A stretch of DNA of 64,000 nucleotides. Origin: Phytophthora hibernalis (taxonomy: Eukaryota > Oomycota > Peronosporomycetes > Peronosporales > Peronosporaceae). The DNA lies in assembly GCA_012656075.1 (NCBI GenBank), contig JAAKBF010000218.1, forward strand, positions 620,001 through 684,000. Direction: 5' to 3'. The position numbers were made by a program, and so were the translations under genes. Shown here one piece after another: positions 19,565 to 34,500 of this stretch (positions are counted from its first letter, which is position 1; each line of letters begins with the position of its first letter). The notes under the pieces were generated by a model. That model saw nothing but the letters and a program-made list of their open reading frames with translations, was not told the DNA's origin and made no database searches.

Positions 19565-22500
19565 CTATGTATCGTCAGTAGTTGGGCTGGGTGCGTTGGA
19601 TGTACTGGCTACGAGCTCGGTAAGTCCGACAAAATACCAGGCCTTGTTGGTGCCAACACTAACACATATGTACAATTTGGTGCTGTCGAAGCGCAGGTCA
19701 CCGGTTTTACAGGCATCGCCTACACTAGGTGTAGCGCTACTGCCTGCGATATTGAGCTGGGCACCAGTGAACGCCACATTTGTCCCGAAGAACTCGACAT
19801 CGTTCGAAGTGAAATTCACCTTCGAGCTTGCAAAGGAAACTGCGCTTGAGGATGTAAAGTCGACTGCTTTTGAAAACTCGACAGCAGCAGGAATAAGCAA
19901 CTTCGGCGTTGACACGGTTAATGACGTGCCAGTGTGCTTAATAGAAGCTTCAGCCCCACCCAGCGTAAGTATCCCCTTTAAAATACCATCGCCACTGCTA
20001 CCTGAGACCTCCAACACTGGTGTAGTGTCTTTCATGACAGTGACGCCACCGTTCTGAACAGTAAGTCCCCCAGCAACATTAACTGCGGCACCAGTCAGCG
20101 TCATTGTCCCCTTGGCGTGGAGGTCGACGCTCGACAAAGAAGCTAGACTCATGTGTTCAACATTATCCACCGTGAACGATTTTTTCGCCACCGAAAGAAT
20201 TGCTGTGCCACTCGGATACTCGACACGGAATTCCCCGTGTGTGGCAAGGTTTGCTCCTGTGCCGGGGGTCACAATGATAGACCCCCCACCAGCGTTGGCC
20301 GCAGTATTTTCTCCTGCTGTCAGCTTTATGTCGCTGCCTTGACCCGTTGAACCCCAATTGTAACCTCAAAGCTGCCGGAGAGTCCACCAGGAGCCTCACC
20401 AGTAGAAAACATCACACTACCGCTATTGCCCGTGCCCGTGCTGTCGCCACTTCCAAACTTGAGCGTGCCGGTATTGAAGTTGTCTTTGGCAGTACCAGAC
20501 TTTACCATGACTGACCCACTATTTCCAGCGGTGTTAGTACTACCACTCGTGATTTGAACAGCACCTCCAGTGGTTGCACTACCTGCGCCACCTGTAATGA
20601 CTACATCTCCTCCCTTTTGCCACTTCCTCCCGTCACGGTGACAGCACCACCAGTACCAACTGGATCGGAGCTCGCTCCTGCTTTTAAAGTGATTTCTCCA
20701 CCAACTTCCGCATTCCCGCTTCCCACAGATAGACTGATCTTGCCAGCACTTCCACCACTAGCGGTCGAGGTTGAGAGTGAAATGGCTCCCGAATTTCCTC
20801 CAAGCGAGCGCCCCGTAGAAAGTGTAAGGTCGCCACTAACTTTTCCGGTACCAGAGTCGGCGGTTGTGATCTCAACGTTACCACTCGATGCAACATCTCC
20901 ACTTCCGCTCCGGATATTCACATCTCCTCCACGCGTTCCAGTTGCAGTTGCAACCCTGCTGTGATTGATGCGCCACCTCCAAGCTTTCCCAATCCACCCT
21001 TGAGTTCCAACAAACCGCCAGTTCCGCCAGTGCTGGCGCCAGAAGTTATGGAGACCCCAGCACCAGCACCTACACCGCCACTAGATCCTGAAGCGAGTGT
21101 AATCTTGCCTGATAATCCGGTAGTAGCATCCGACGTTTTAATGTCGACAGCCCCAGCGTTTCCTCCTCCTGTTGGCCTACCTGACGATACCGTGATAGAT
21201 CCACTTGTCGTCACTGAAGATTCGCTAGCAATGAGCACATTACCACTTCCACCACCTGTACTACCTCCACTCACAATGTCAATGCCACCCCCAACTGTCT
21301 CGGTGCCCACACCACCGCGTATGCTCACAGCTCCGCCTGTCTTAGTACCCAGGCCGCTTAGTAGGGTCAACTTCCCGCCTACTCCATCCTCGTTAGTACT
21401 GCCTCCGCTGATGAGCTTCAATTCGCCACCGACTGCAGCCTTCCCGCTCCCTACTTGAACAAGAATATTTCCTGCGCCTCCACCTACCGAGTCCCCGGAT
21501 AGAATCTGAACAGCTCCTGATGGCCCAGTATTAGCAACGCCGTTGGTCCCCCGGATGATAAAGTCATCTTACCGGTGCCGGTGACGCTCGAGTCCGACGA
21601 CAATATACTAATACTTCCGGTAGTAGCAGAATCACTTGTACCGCTAGAAAGTTGAACACTGCCACCGACATCAGACCCCCGCACCACCAGTAAGCTTCAC
21701 ATTGCCACCGACGGTGCCTCCATCGCCCCCAACAACAGTCACCGCGCCGCCTGAAGCAGATGCATCTGATGTTTTGCCTCCGAATATACTCATTGCACCT
21801 CCGTTGGACATGTCACCAACCCCAACACTCAGAATCACCGCGCCTCCGCTTCCACCAGAGGCAGCCGCCGTGCCAATAGTCAGTCGACCAGAGCTACCGT
21901 GTTTAGTTGTACCGGATAATAACAACACGGAGCCACTCGATTGTCCTGTGCCGTCTACACTGCCACTGCTGATGGCAACGTCACCACTCGCGGTACCAGA
22001 GCCACTCCCGCCACTTGAGACCATGACATCACCGCCTTTTGTGTTGGTGCCTACGCCACCAAGAAGCTCAATTTTCCCGCCAACTGTTGTCCCAGTACCC
22101 CTGTAAGTAGTGTCCGGCCACCGATGCCTGCAGCGTGGATGGTGCTGTTTCCAGCACGTAGTGCAATCTCGCCCCAGTTGCGACATCACTCGAGCCAACT
22201 GATAGAGTCACAGGCCCCGCTGCTCCGCCAAAGGCATCGCTTGTTTTGACAAGCACAGAGCCGGAGCTACCAACGGTTGTTGTGCCCGTACGTAGCTCAA
22301 TTGAACCGCTTTGGAGGACGTGGTGGGATCTGCGCTTCTGATCAAGACATTTCCGCTGGGCAGTGCCGTACCAGCCCCACTCACGAGCTCGATACGACCA
22401 CCAATCGTTGCGGTTCCGTCCCCGCCACGCAACAGGATATCACCACCAGTTTTTCCGGTGCCACCGGTTAGCTTAACCTTCCCGCCAGTGCTTGCATCGA

Positions 22501-25500
22501 CAGTCGCACCACCAGCACTTATTTCAACGTTTCCGCCGGTTATATCGTCACCGGACCCTACTGAAAGAATGATCTTGCCAGCACTTCCACCACTAGCGGT
22601 CGAGGTTGAGAGTGAAATGGCTCCCGAATTTCCTCCAAGCGAGCGCCCCGTAGAAAGTGTAAGGTTGCCACTAACTTTTCCGGTACCAGAGTCGGCGGTT
22701 GTGATCTCAACGTTACCACTCGATGCAACATCTCCACTTCCGCTCCGGATATTCACATCTCCTCCACGCGTTCCAGTTGCAGTTGCAACCCCTGCTGTGA
22801 TTGATGCGCCACCTCCAAGCTTTCCCAATCCACCCTTGAGTTCCAACAAACCGCCAGTTCCGCCAGTGCTGGCGCCAGAAGTTATGGAGACCCCAGCACC
22901 AGCACCTACACCGCCACTAGATCCTGAAGCGAGTGTAATCTTGCCTGATAATCCGGTAGTAGCATCCGACGTTTTAATGTCGACAGCCCCAGCGTTTCCT
23001 CCTCCTGTTGGCCTACCTGACGATACCGTGATAGATCCACTTGTCGTCACTGAAGATTCGCTAGCAATGAGCACATTACCACTTCCACCACCTGTACTAC
23101 CTCCACTCACAATGTCAATGCCACCCCCAACTGTCCCGGTGCCCACACCACCGCGTATGCTCACAGCTCCGCCTGTCTTAGTACCCAGGCCGCTTAGTAG
23201 GGTCAACTTCCCGCCTACTCCATCCTCGTTAGTACTGCCTCCGCTGATGAGCTTCAATTCGCCACCGACTGCAGCCTTCCCGCTCCCTACTTGAACAAGA
23301 ATATTTCCTGCGCCTCCACCTACCGAGTCCCCGGATAGAATCTGAACAGCTCCTGATGGCCCAGTATTAGCAACGCCGTTGGTCCCCCGGATGATAAAGT
23401 CATCTTACCGGTGCCGGTGACGCTCGAGTCCGACGACAATATACTAATACTTCCGGTAGTAGCAGAATCACTTGTACCGCTAGAAAGTTGAACACTGCCA
23501 CCGACATCAGACCCCCGCACCACCAGTAAGCTTCACATTGCCACCGACGGTGCCTCCATCGCCCCCAACAATAGTCACCGCGCCGCCTGAAGCAGATGCA
23601 TCTGATGTTTTGCCTCCGAATATACTCATTGCACCTCCGTTGGACATGTCACCAACCCCAACACTCAGAATCACCGCGCCTCCGCTTCCACCAGAGGCAG
23701 CCGCCGTGCCAATAGTCAGTCGACCAGAGCTACCGTGTTTAGTTGTACCGGATAATAACAACACGGAGCCACTCGATTGTCCTGTGCCGTCTACACTGCC
23801 ACTGCTGATGGCAACGTCACCACTCGCGGTACCAGAGCCACTCCCGCCACTTGAGACCATGACATCACCGCCTTTTGTGTTGGTGCCTACGCCACCAAGA
23901 AGCTCAATTTTCCCGCCAACTGTTGTCCCAGTACCCCTGTAAGTAGTGTCCGGCCACCGATGCCTGCAGCGTGGATGGTGCTGTTTCCAGCACGTAGTGC
24001 AATCTCGCCCCCAGTTGCGACATCACTCGAGCCAACTGATAGAGTCACAGGCCCCGCTGCTCCGCCAAAGGCATCGCTTGTTTTGACAAGCACAGAGCCG
24101 GAGCTACCAACGGTTGTTGTGCCCGTACGTAGCTCAATTGAACCGCTTTTGGAGGACGTGGTGGGATCTGCGCTTCTGATCAAGACATTTCCGCTGGGCA
24201 GTGCCGTACCAGCCCCACTCACGAGCTCGATACGACCACCAATCGTTGCGGTTCCGTCCCCGCCACGCAACAGGATATCACCACCAGTTTTTCCGGTGCC
24301 ACCGGTTAGCTTAACCTTCCCGCCAGTGCTTGCATCGACGGTCGCACCACCAGCACTAATTTCACCCATTCCACCGGTTATAAAAATATCTCCACCATGC
24401 GCCGTGCCGCCACCGCCGACAAGTGAAATAACCCCACCAATACCAGTCTCAAGAGTGTTCTGGCCACCTGTAATAGTCACAGACCCACTGTTCAGATACT
24501 TAGAGCTACCTGGAGCAATGTCAACTGATCCTGAAACGCCGTCCGTCGACACACCTGTCAGCAATGAAATCTTCCCACTCCTAAGTGCATCTCCAGTAGA
24601 CAGCGAGATCCGACCGCTTGTCTGCGCTGAGCCCGACTTGGAGCTCGAGATCAGTACATCGCCGCTCGTCACGCCGGTGCCACCCCGCTCTCAAGAGACA
24701 CGGTGCCACCTACAACCGATCCCCCTGCGCCTCCAACGAGTTCGACGTTGCCGCCCGTCAAGCCGGGCCCGCCTGAAACAAGCACCAGGCCCCCACGCCC
24801 GATGCCGCCATCGATTCGCCAGCCGAAAGCGTGATGCCGCCGCCAGCGCTCTTGCCCCCGGAACCCACCACCACCTGATGTTGCCGCCTTGGCCCGTGGA
24901 AGACGCGCCAGACGTCGACACAGACACACCACCGGAGGAGCCGCCAGAGGCGACGCCACTCGACAGCGTCAGGCTACCGCTCGTCTGCCCCGAACCGGAA
25001 GCCGCAGACGACACCTCCACGTCGCCACTCGACGCAGTGCTACCCCGCCACTAGAAATGCGGACACTGCCACCCGTTGACTTGTCACCCGCGCCCGCGCC
25101 GCCCACCAACGTCAAATCTCCGCCCACAGAACTGCCAGTACCGCCGCGAATCTTCACCACACCGCCTGTGCCGGTGTTCGTCTCCACGTTCGTGATCGCG
25201 TCCTTCGTCACGGCACGGCTCGTACCGCCGTCCACCGTCACGACCCCGCCCGTGCTCGAGTCGCCAGAGCCCACGCTCAGCGAGATGGAGCCGCTCGCGC
25301 CGCCCGTCGCACCTGAGGTCAGCACTGACACGCTGCCAGAGTTCCCGCCCGACGACGCACCACTCGACAACGTCACAGACCCGCTCACCTTACCCGCGCC
25401 CGCGCCGGACTTCGCACTGCCCACGTGTACCGAGCCGCTCGTCGCACTCGAGCCGGAACCGCTCGTGACTACCACATCACCGCCCACGTCTGCAGATTCT

Positions 25501-28500
25501 ACCCCGCCGCTGATCTCCACAACTCCGCCAATCTTCGAGCCCGTACCGCCGAGGAGCGTCACACGCCCGCCAACGCCAGCGACAAGATCTGTGCCGCTGT
25601 CACCGCCGCGCACGAGCACGTCACCACCTGTGGCCGTGTCGCCCGAGCCTACCAGCAAGCTGATGTCGCCCGCAGCGCCGCCCGTCGCCGCCGAAGTCGC
25701 CACAGCGATGGCTCCAGAGTCACCACCACGCGACTGGCCCGTCGACAACGAGATCTGACCGCTTGTCTGCGCTGAGCCCGACTTGGAGCTCGAGATCAGT
25801 ACATCGCCGCTCGTCACGCCGGTGCCACCCCGCTCTCGAGAGACACGGTGCCACCTACAACCGATCCCCTGCGCCTCCAACGAGTTCGACGTTGCCGCCC
25901 GTCTTGCCGGGCCCGCCTGAAACAAGCACCAGGCCCCCACGCCCGATGCCGCCATCGATTCGCCAGCCGAAAGCGTGATGCCGCCGCCAGCGCTCTTGCC
26001 CCGGAACCCACCACCAATCTGATGGTGCCGCCTTGGCCCGTGGAAGACGCGCCAGACGTCGACACAGACACACCACCGGAGGAGCCGCCAGAGGCGACGC
26101 CACTCGACAGCGTCAGGCTACCGCTCGTCTGCCCCGAACCGGAAGCCGCAGACGACACCTCCACGTCGCCACTCGACGCAGTGCTACCCCGCCACTAGAA
26201 ATGCGGACACTGCCACCCGTTGACTTGTCACCCGCGCCCGCGCCGCCCACCAACGTCAAATCTCCGCCCACAGAACTGCCAGTACCGCCGCGAATCTTCA
26301 CCACACCGCCTGTGCCGGTGTTCGTCTCCACGTTCGTGATCGCGTCCTTCGTCACGGCACGGCTCGTGCCGCCGTCCACCATCACGACCCCACCCGTGCT
26401 CGAGTCGCCAGAGCCCACGCTCAGCGAGATGGAGCCGCTCGCGCCGCCCGTCGCACCTGAGGTCAGCACTGACACGCTGCCAGAGTTCCCGCCCGACGAC
26501 GCACCACTCGACAACGTCACAGACCCGCTCACCTTACCCGCGCCCGCGCCGGACTTCGCACTGCCCACGTGTACCGAGCCGCTCGTCGCACTCGAGCCGG
26601 AACCGCTCGTGACTACCACATCACCGCCCACGTCTGCAGATTCTACCCCGCCGCTGATCTCCACAACTCCGCCAATCTTCGAGCCCGTACCGCCGAGGAG
26701 CGTCACACGCCCGCCAACGCCAGCGACAAGATCTGTGCCGCTGTCACCGCCGCGCACGAGCACGTCACCACCTGTGGCCGTGTCGCCCGAGCCTACCAGC
26801 AAGCTGATGTCGCCCGCAGCGCCGCCCGTCGCCGCCGAAGTCGCCACAGCGATGGCTCCAGAGTCACCACCACGCGACTGGCCCGTCGACAACGAGATCT
26901 GACCGCTTGTCTGCGCTGAGCCCGACTTGGAGCTCGAGATCAGCACATCGCCGCTCGTCACACCGGTGCCACCCCGCTCTCAAGAGACACGGTGCCACCT
27001 ACAACCGATCCCCCTGCGCCTCCAACGAGTTCGACGTTGCCGCCCGTCTTGCCGGGCCCGCCTGAAACAAGCACCAGGCCCCCACGCCCGATGCCGCCAT
27101 CGATTCGCCAGCCGAAAGCGTGATGCCGCCGCCAGCGCTCTTGCCCCCGGAACCCACCACCAATCTGATGTTGCCGCCTTGGCCCGTGGAAGACGCGCCA
27201 GACGTCGACACAGACACACCACCGGAGGAGCCGCCAGAGGCGACGCCACTCGACAGCGTCAGGCTACCGCTCGTCTGCCCCGAACCGGAAGCCGCAGACG
27301 ACACCTCCACGTCGCCACTCGACGCAGTGCCACCCCGCCACTAGAAATGCGGACACTGCCACCCGTTGACTTGTCACCCGCGCCCGCGCCGCCCACCAAC
27401 GTCAAATCTCCGCCCACAGAACTGCCAGTACCGCCGCGAATCTTCACCACACCGCCTGTGCCGGTGTTCGTCTCCACGTTCGTGATCGCGTCCTTCGTCA
27501 CGGCACGGCTCGTGCCGCCGTCCACCGTCACGACCCCACCCGTGCTCGAGTCGCCAGAGCCCACGCTCAGCGAGATGGAGCCGCTCGCGCCGCCCGTCGC
27601 ACCTGAGGTCAGCACTGACACGCTGCCAGAGTTCCCGCCCGACGACGCACCACTCGACAACGTCACAGACCCGCTCACCTTACCCGCGCCCGCGCCGGAC
27701 TTCGCACTGCCCACGTGTACCGAGCCGCTCGTCGCACTCGAGCCGGAACCGCTCGTGACTACCACATCACCGCCCACGTCTGCAGATTCTACCCCGCCGC
27801 TGATCTCCACAACTCCGCCAATCTTCGAGCCCGTACCGCCGAGGAGCGTCACACGCCCGCCAACGCCAGCGACAAGATCTGTGCCGCTGTCACCGCCGCG
27901 CACGAGCACGTCACCACCTGTGGCCGTGTCGCCCGAGCCTACCAGCAAGCTGATGTCGCCCGCAGCGCCGCCCGTCGCCGCCGAAGTCGCCACAGCGATG
28001 GCTCCAGAGTCACCACCACGCGACTGGCCCGTCGACAACGAGATCTGACCGCTTGTCTGCGCTGAGCCCGACTTGGAGCTCGAGATCAGCACATCGCCGC
28101 TCGTCACGCCGGTGCCACCCCCGCTCTCAAGAGACACGGTGCCACCTACAACCGATCCCCCTGCGCCTCCAACGAGTTCGACGTTGCCGCCCGTCTTGCC
28201 GGGCCCGCCTGAAACAAGCACCAGGCCCCCACGCCCGATGCCGCCATCGATTCGCCAGCCGAAAGCGTGATGCCGCCGCCAGCGCTCTTGCCCCGGAACC
28301 CACCACCAATCTGATGTTGCCGCCTTGGCCCGTGGAAGACGCGCCAGACGTCGACACAGACACACCACCGGAGGAGCCGCCAGAGGCGACGCCACTCGAC
28401 AGCGTCAGGCTACCGCTCGTCTGCCCCGAACCGGAAGCCGCAGACGACACCTCCACGTCGCCACTCGACGCAGTGCTACCCCGCCACTAGAAATGCGGAC

Positions 28501-31500
28501 ACTGCCACCCGTTGACTTGTCACCCGCGCCCGCGCCGCCCACCAACGTCAAATCTCCGCCCACAGAACTGCCAGTACCGCCGCGAATCTTCACCACACCG
28601 CCTGTGCCGGTGTTCGTCTCCACGTTCGTGATCGCGTCCTTCGTCACGGCACGGCTCGTGCCGCCGTCCACCATCACGACCCCACCCGTGCTCGAGTCGC
28701 CAGAGCCCACGCTCAGCGAGATGGAGCCGCTCGCGCCGCCCGTCGCACCTGAGGTCAGCACTGACACGCTGCCAGAGTTCCCGCCCGACGACGCACCACT
28801 CGACAACGTCACAGACCCGCTCACCTTACCCGCGCCCGCGCCGGACTTCGCACTGCCCACGTGTACCGAGCCGCTCGTCGCACTCGAGCCGGAACCGCTC
28901 GTGACTACCACATCACCGCCCACGTCTGCAGATTCTACCCCGCCGCTGATCTCCACAACTCCGCCAATCTTCGAGCCCGTACCGCCGAGGAGCGTCACAC
29001 GCCCGCCAACGCCAGCGACAAGATCTGTGCCGCTGTCACCGCCGCGCACGAGCACGTCACCACCTGTGGCCGTGTCGCCCGAGCCTACCAGCAAGCTGAT
29101 GTCGCCCGCAGCGCCGCCCGTCGCCGCCGAAGTCGCCACAGCGATGGCTCCAGAGTCACCACCACGCGACTGGCCCGTCGACAACGAGATCTGACCGCTT
29201 GTCTGCGCTGAGCCCGACTTGGAGCTCGAGATCAGCACATCGCCGCTCGTCACGCCGGTGCCACCCCCGCTCTCAAGAGACACGGTGCCACCTACAACCG
29301 ATCCCCTGCGCCTCCAACGAGTTCGACGTTGCCGCCCGTCTTGCCGGGCCCGCCTGAAACAAGCACCAGGCCCCCACGCCCGATGCCGCCATCGATTCGC
29401 CAGCCGAAAGCGTGATGCCGCCGCCAGCGCTCTTGCCCCCGGAACCCACCACCAATCTGATGTTGCCGCCTTGGCCCGTGGAAGACGCGCCAGACGTCGA
29501 CACAGACACACCACCGGAGGAGCCGCCAGAGGCGACGCCACTCGACAGCGTCAGGCTACCGCTCGTCTGCCCCGAACCGGAAGCCGCAGACGACACCTCC
29601 ACGTCGCCACTCGACGCAGTGCTACCCCGCCACTAGAAATGCGGACACTGCCACCCGTTGACTTGTCACCCGCGCCCGCGCCGCCCACCAACGTCAAATC
29701 TCCGCCCACAGAACTGCCAGTACCGCCGCGAATCTTCACCACACCGCCTGTGCCGGTGTTCGTCTCCACGTTCGTGATCGCGTCCTTCGTCACGGCACGG
29801 CTCGTGCCGCCGTCCACCATCACGACCCCACCCGTGCTCGAGTCGCCAGAGCCCACGCTCAGCGAGATGGAGCCGCTCGCGCCGCCCGTCGCACCTGAGG
29901 TCAGCACTGACACGCTGCCAGAGTTCCCGCCCGACGACGCACCACTCGACAACGTCACAGACCCGCTCACCTTACCCGCGCCCGCGCCGGACTTCGCACT
30001 GCCCACGTGTACCGAGCCGCTCGTCGCACTCGAGCCGGAACCGCTCGTGACTACCACATCACCGCCCACGTCTGCAGATTCTACCCCGCCGCTGATCTCC
30101 ACAACTCCGCCAATCTTCGAGCCCGTACCGCCGAGGAGCGTCACACGCCCGCCAACGCCAGCGACAAGATCTGTGCCGCTGTCACCGCCGCGCACGAGCA
30201 CGTCACCACCTGTGGCCGTGTCGCCCGAGCCTACCAGCAAGCTGACGTCGCCCGCAGCGCCGCCCGTCGCCGCCGAAGTCGCCACAGCGATGGCTCCAGA
30301 GTCACCACCACGCGACTGGCCCGTCGACAACGAGATCTGACCGCTTGTCTGCGCTGAGCCCGACTTGGAGCTCGAGATCAGCACATCGCCGCTCGTCACG
30401 CCGGTGCCACCCCCGCTCTCAAGAGACACGGTGCCACCTACAACCGATCCCCTGCGCCTCCAACGAGTTCGACGTTGCCGCCCGTCTTGCCGGGCCCGCC
30501 TGAAACAAGCACCAGGCCCCCACGCCCGATGCCGCCATCGATTCGCCAGCCGAAAGCGTGATGCCGCCGCCAGCGCTCTTGCCCCGGAACCCACCACCAA
30601 TCTGATGTTGCCGCCTTGGCCCGTGGAAGACGCGCCAGACGTCGACACAGACACACCACCGGAGGAGCCGCCAGAGGCGACGCCACTCGACAGCGTCAGG
30701 CTACCGCTCGTCTGCCCCGAACCGGAAGCCGCAGACGACACCTCCACGTCGCCACTCGACGCAGTGCTACCCCGCCACTAGAAATGCGGACACTGCCACC
30801 CGTTGACTTGTCACCCGCGCCCGCGCCGCCCACCAACGTCAAATCTCCGCCCACAGAACTGCCAGTACCGCCGCGAATCTTCACCACACCGCCTGTGCCG
30901 GTGTTCGTCTCCACGTTCGTGATCGCGTCCTTCGTCACGGCACGGCTCGTGCCGCCGTCCACCGTCACGACCCCGCCCGTGCTCGAGTCGCCAGAGCCCA
31001 CGCTCAGCGAGATGGAGCCGCTCGCGCCGCCCGTCGCACCTGAGGTCAGCACTGACACGCTGCCAGAGTTCCCGCCCGACGACGCACCACTCGACAACGT
31101 CACAGACCCGCTCACCTTACCCGCGCCCGCGCCGGACTTCGCACTGCCCACGTGTACCGAGCCGCTCGTCGCACTCGAGCCGGAACCGCTCGTGACTACC
31201 ACATCACCGCCCACGTCTGCAGATTCTACCCCGCCGCTGATCTCCACAACTCCGCCAATCTTCGAGCCCGTACCGCCGAGGAGCGTCACACGCCCGCCAA
31301 CGCCAGCGACAAGATCTGTGCCGCTGTCACCGCCGCGCACGAGCACGTCACCACCTGTGGCCGAGTCGCCCGAGCCTACCAGCAAGCTGACGTCGCCCGC
31401 AGCGCCGCCCGTCGCCGCCGAAGTCGCCACAGCGATGGCTCCAGAGTCACCACCACGCGACTGGCCCGTCGACAACGAGATCTGACCGCTTGTCTGCGCT

Positions 31501-34500
31501 GAGCCCGACTTGGAGCTCGAGATCAGCACATCGCCGCTCGTCACGCCGGTGCCACCCCGCTCTCAAGAGACACGGTGCCACCTACAACCGATCCCCTGCG
31601 CCTCCAACGAGTTCGACGTTGCCGCCCGTCTTGCCGGGCCCGCCTGAAACAAGCACCAGGCCCCCACGCCCGATGCCGCCATCGATTCGCCAGCCGAAAG
31701 CGTGATGCCGCCGCCAGCGCTCTTGCCCCGGAACCCACCACCAATCTGATGTTGCCGCCTTGGCCCGTGGAAGACGCGCCAGACGTCGACACAGACACAC
31801 CACCGGAGGAGCCGCCAGAGGCGACGCCACTCGACAGCGTCAGGCTACCGCTCGTCTGCCCCGAACCGGAAGCCGCAGACGACACCTCCACGTCGCCACT
31901 CGACGCAGTGCTACCCCGCCACTAGAAATGCGGACACTGCCACCCGTTGACTTGTCACCCGCGCCCGCGCCGCCCACCAACGTCAAATCTCCGCCCACAG
32001 AACTGCCAGTACCGCCGCGAATCTTCACCACACCGCCTGTGCCGGTGTTCGTCTCCACGTTCGTGATCGCGTCCTTCGTCACGGCACGGCTCGTACCGCC
32101 GTCCACCGTCACGACCCCGCCCGTGCTCGAGTCGCCAGAGCCCACGCTCAGCGAGATGGAGCCGCTCGCGCCGCCCGTCGCACCTGAGGTCAGCACTGAC
32201 ACGCTGCCAGAGTTCCCGCCCGACGACGCACCACTCGACAACGTCACAGACCCGCTCACCTTACCCGCGCCCGCGCCGGACTTCGCACTGCCCACGTGTA
32301 CCGAGCCGCTCGTCGCACTCGAGCCGGAACCGCTCGTGACTACCACATCACCGCCCACGTCTGCAGATTCTACCCCGCCGCTGATCTCCACAACTCCGCC
32401 AATCTTCGAGCCCGTACCGCCGAGGAGCGTCACACGCCCGCCAACGCCAGCGACAAGATCTGTGCCGCTGTCACCGCCGCGCACGAGCACGTCACCACCT
32501 GTGGCCGAGTCGCCCGAGCCTACCAGCAAGCTGACGTCGCCCGCAGCGCCGCCCGTCGCCGCCGAAGTCGCCACAGCGATGGCTCCAGAGTCACCACCAC
32601 GCGACTGGCCCGTCGACAACGAGATCTGACCGCTTGTCTGCGCTGAGCCCGACTTGGAGCTCGAGATCAGCACATCGCCGCTCGTCACACCGGTGCCACC
32701 CCGCTCTCAAGAGACACGGTGCCACCTACAACCGATCCCCCTGCGCCTCCAACGAGTTCGACGTTGCCGCCCGTCTTGCCGGGCCCGCCTGAAACAAGCA
32801 CCAGGCCCCCACGCCCGATGCCGCCATCGATTCGCCAGCCGAAAGCGTGATGCCGCCGCCAGCGCTCTTGCCCCGGAACCCACCACCAATCTGATGTTGC
32901 CGCCTTGGCCCGTGGAAGACGCGCCAGACGTCGACACAGACACACCACCGGAGGAGCCGCCAGAGGCGACGCCACTCGACAGCGTCAGGCTACCGCTCGT
33001 CTGCCCCGAACCGGAAGCCGCAGACGACACCTCCACGTCGCCACTCGACGCAGTGCTACCCCGCCACTAGAAATGCGGACACTGCCACCCGTTGACTTGT
33101 CACCCGCGCCCGCGCCGCCCACCAACGTCAAATCTCCGCCCACAGAACTGCCAGTACCGCCGCGAATCTTCACCACACCGCCTGTGCCGGTGTTCGTCTC
33201 CACGTTCGTGATCGCGTCCTTCGTCACGGCACGGCTCGTACCGCCGTCCACCGTCACGACCCCGCCCGTGCTCGAGTCGCCAGAGCCCACGCTCAGCGAG
33301 ATGGAGCCGCTCGCGCCGCCCGTCGCACCTGAGGTCAGCACTGACACGCTGCCAGAGTTCCCGCCCGACGACGCACCACTCGACAACGTCACAGACCCGC
33401 TCACCTTACCCGCGCCCGCGCCGGACTTCGCACTGCCCACGTGTACCGAGCCGCTCGTCGCACTCGAGCCGGAACCGCTCGTGACTACCACATCACCGCC
33501 CACGTCTGCAGATTCTACCCCGCCGCTGATCTCCACAACTCCGCCAATCTTCGAGCCCGTACCGCCGAGGAGCGTCACACGCCCGCCAACGCCAGCGACA
33601 AGATCTGTGCCGCTGTCACCGCCGCGCACGAGCACGTCACCACCTGTGGCCGAGTCGCCCGAGCCTACCAGCAAGCTGACGTCGCCCGCAGCGCCGCCCG
33701 TCGCCGCCGAAGTCGCCACAGCGATGGCTCCAGAGTCACCACCACGCGACTGGCCCGTCGACAACGAGATCTGACCGCTTGTCTGCGCTGAGCCCGACTT
33801 GGAGCTCGAGATCAGCACATCGCCGCTCGTCACACCGGTGCCACCCCCGCTCTCGAGAGACACGGTGCCACCTACAACCGATCCCCTGCGCCTCCAACGA
33901 GTTCGACGTTGCCGCCCGTCTTGCCGGGCCCGCCTGAAACAAGCACCAGGCCCCCACGCCCGATGCCGCCATCGATTCGCCAGCCGAAAGCGTGATGCCG
34001 CCGCCAGCGCTCTTGCCCCCGGAACCCACCACCAATCTGATGTTGCCGCCTTGGCCCGTGGAAGACGCGCCAGACGTCGACACAGACACACCACCGGAGG
34101 AGCCGCCAGAGGCGACGCCACTCGACAGCGTCAGGCTACCGCTCGTCTGCCCCGAACCGGAAGCCGCAGACGACACCTCCACGTCGCCACTCGACGCAGT
34201 GCTACCCCGCCACTAGAAATGCGGACACTGCCACCCGTTGACTTGTCACCCGCGCCCGCGCCGCCCACCAACGTCAAATCTCCGCCCACAGAACTGCCAG
34301 TACCGCCGCGAATCTTCACCACACCGCCTGTGCCGGTGTTCGTCTCCACGTTCGTGATCGCGTCCTTCGTCACGGCACGGCTCGTACCGCCGTCCACCGT
34401 CACGACCCCGCCCGTGCTCGAGTCGCCAGAGCCCACGCTCAGCGAGATGGAGCCGCTCGCGCCGCCCGTCGCACCTGAGGTCAGCACTGACACGCTGCCA

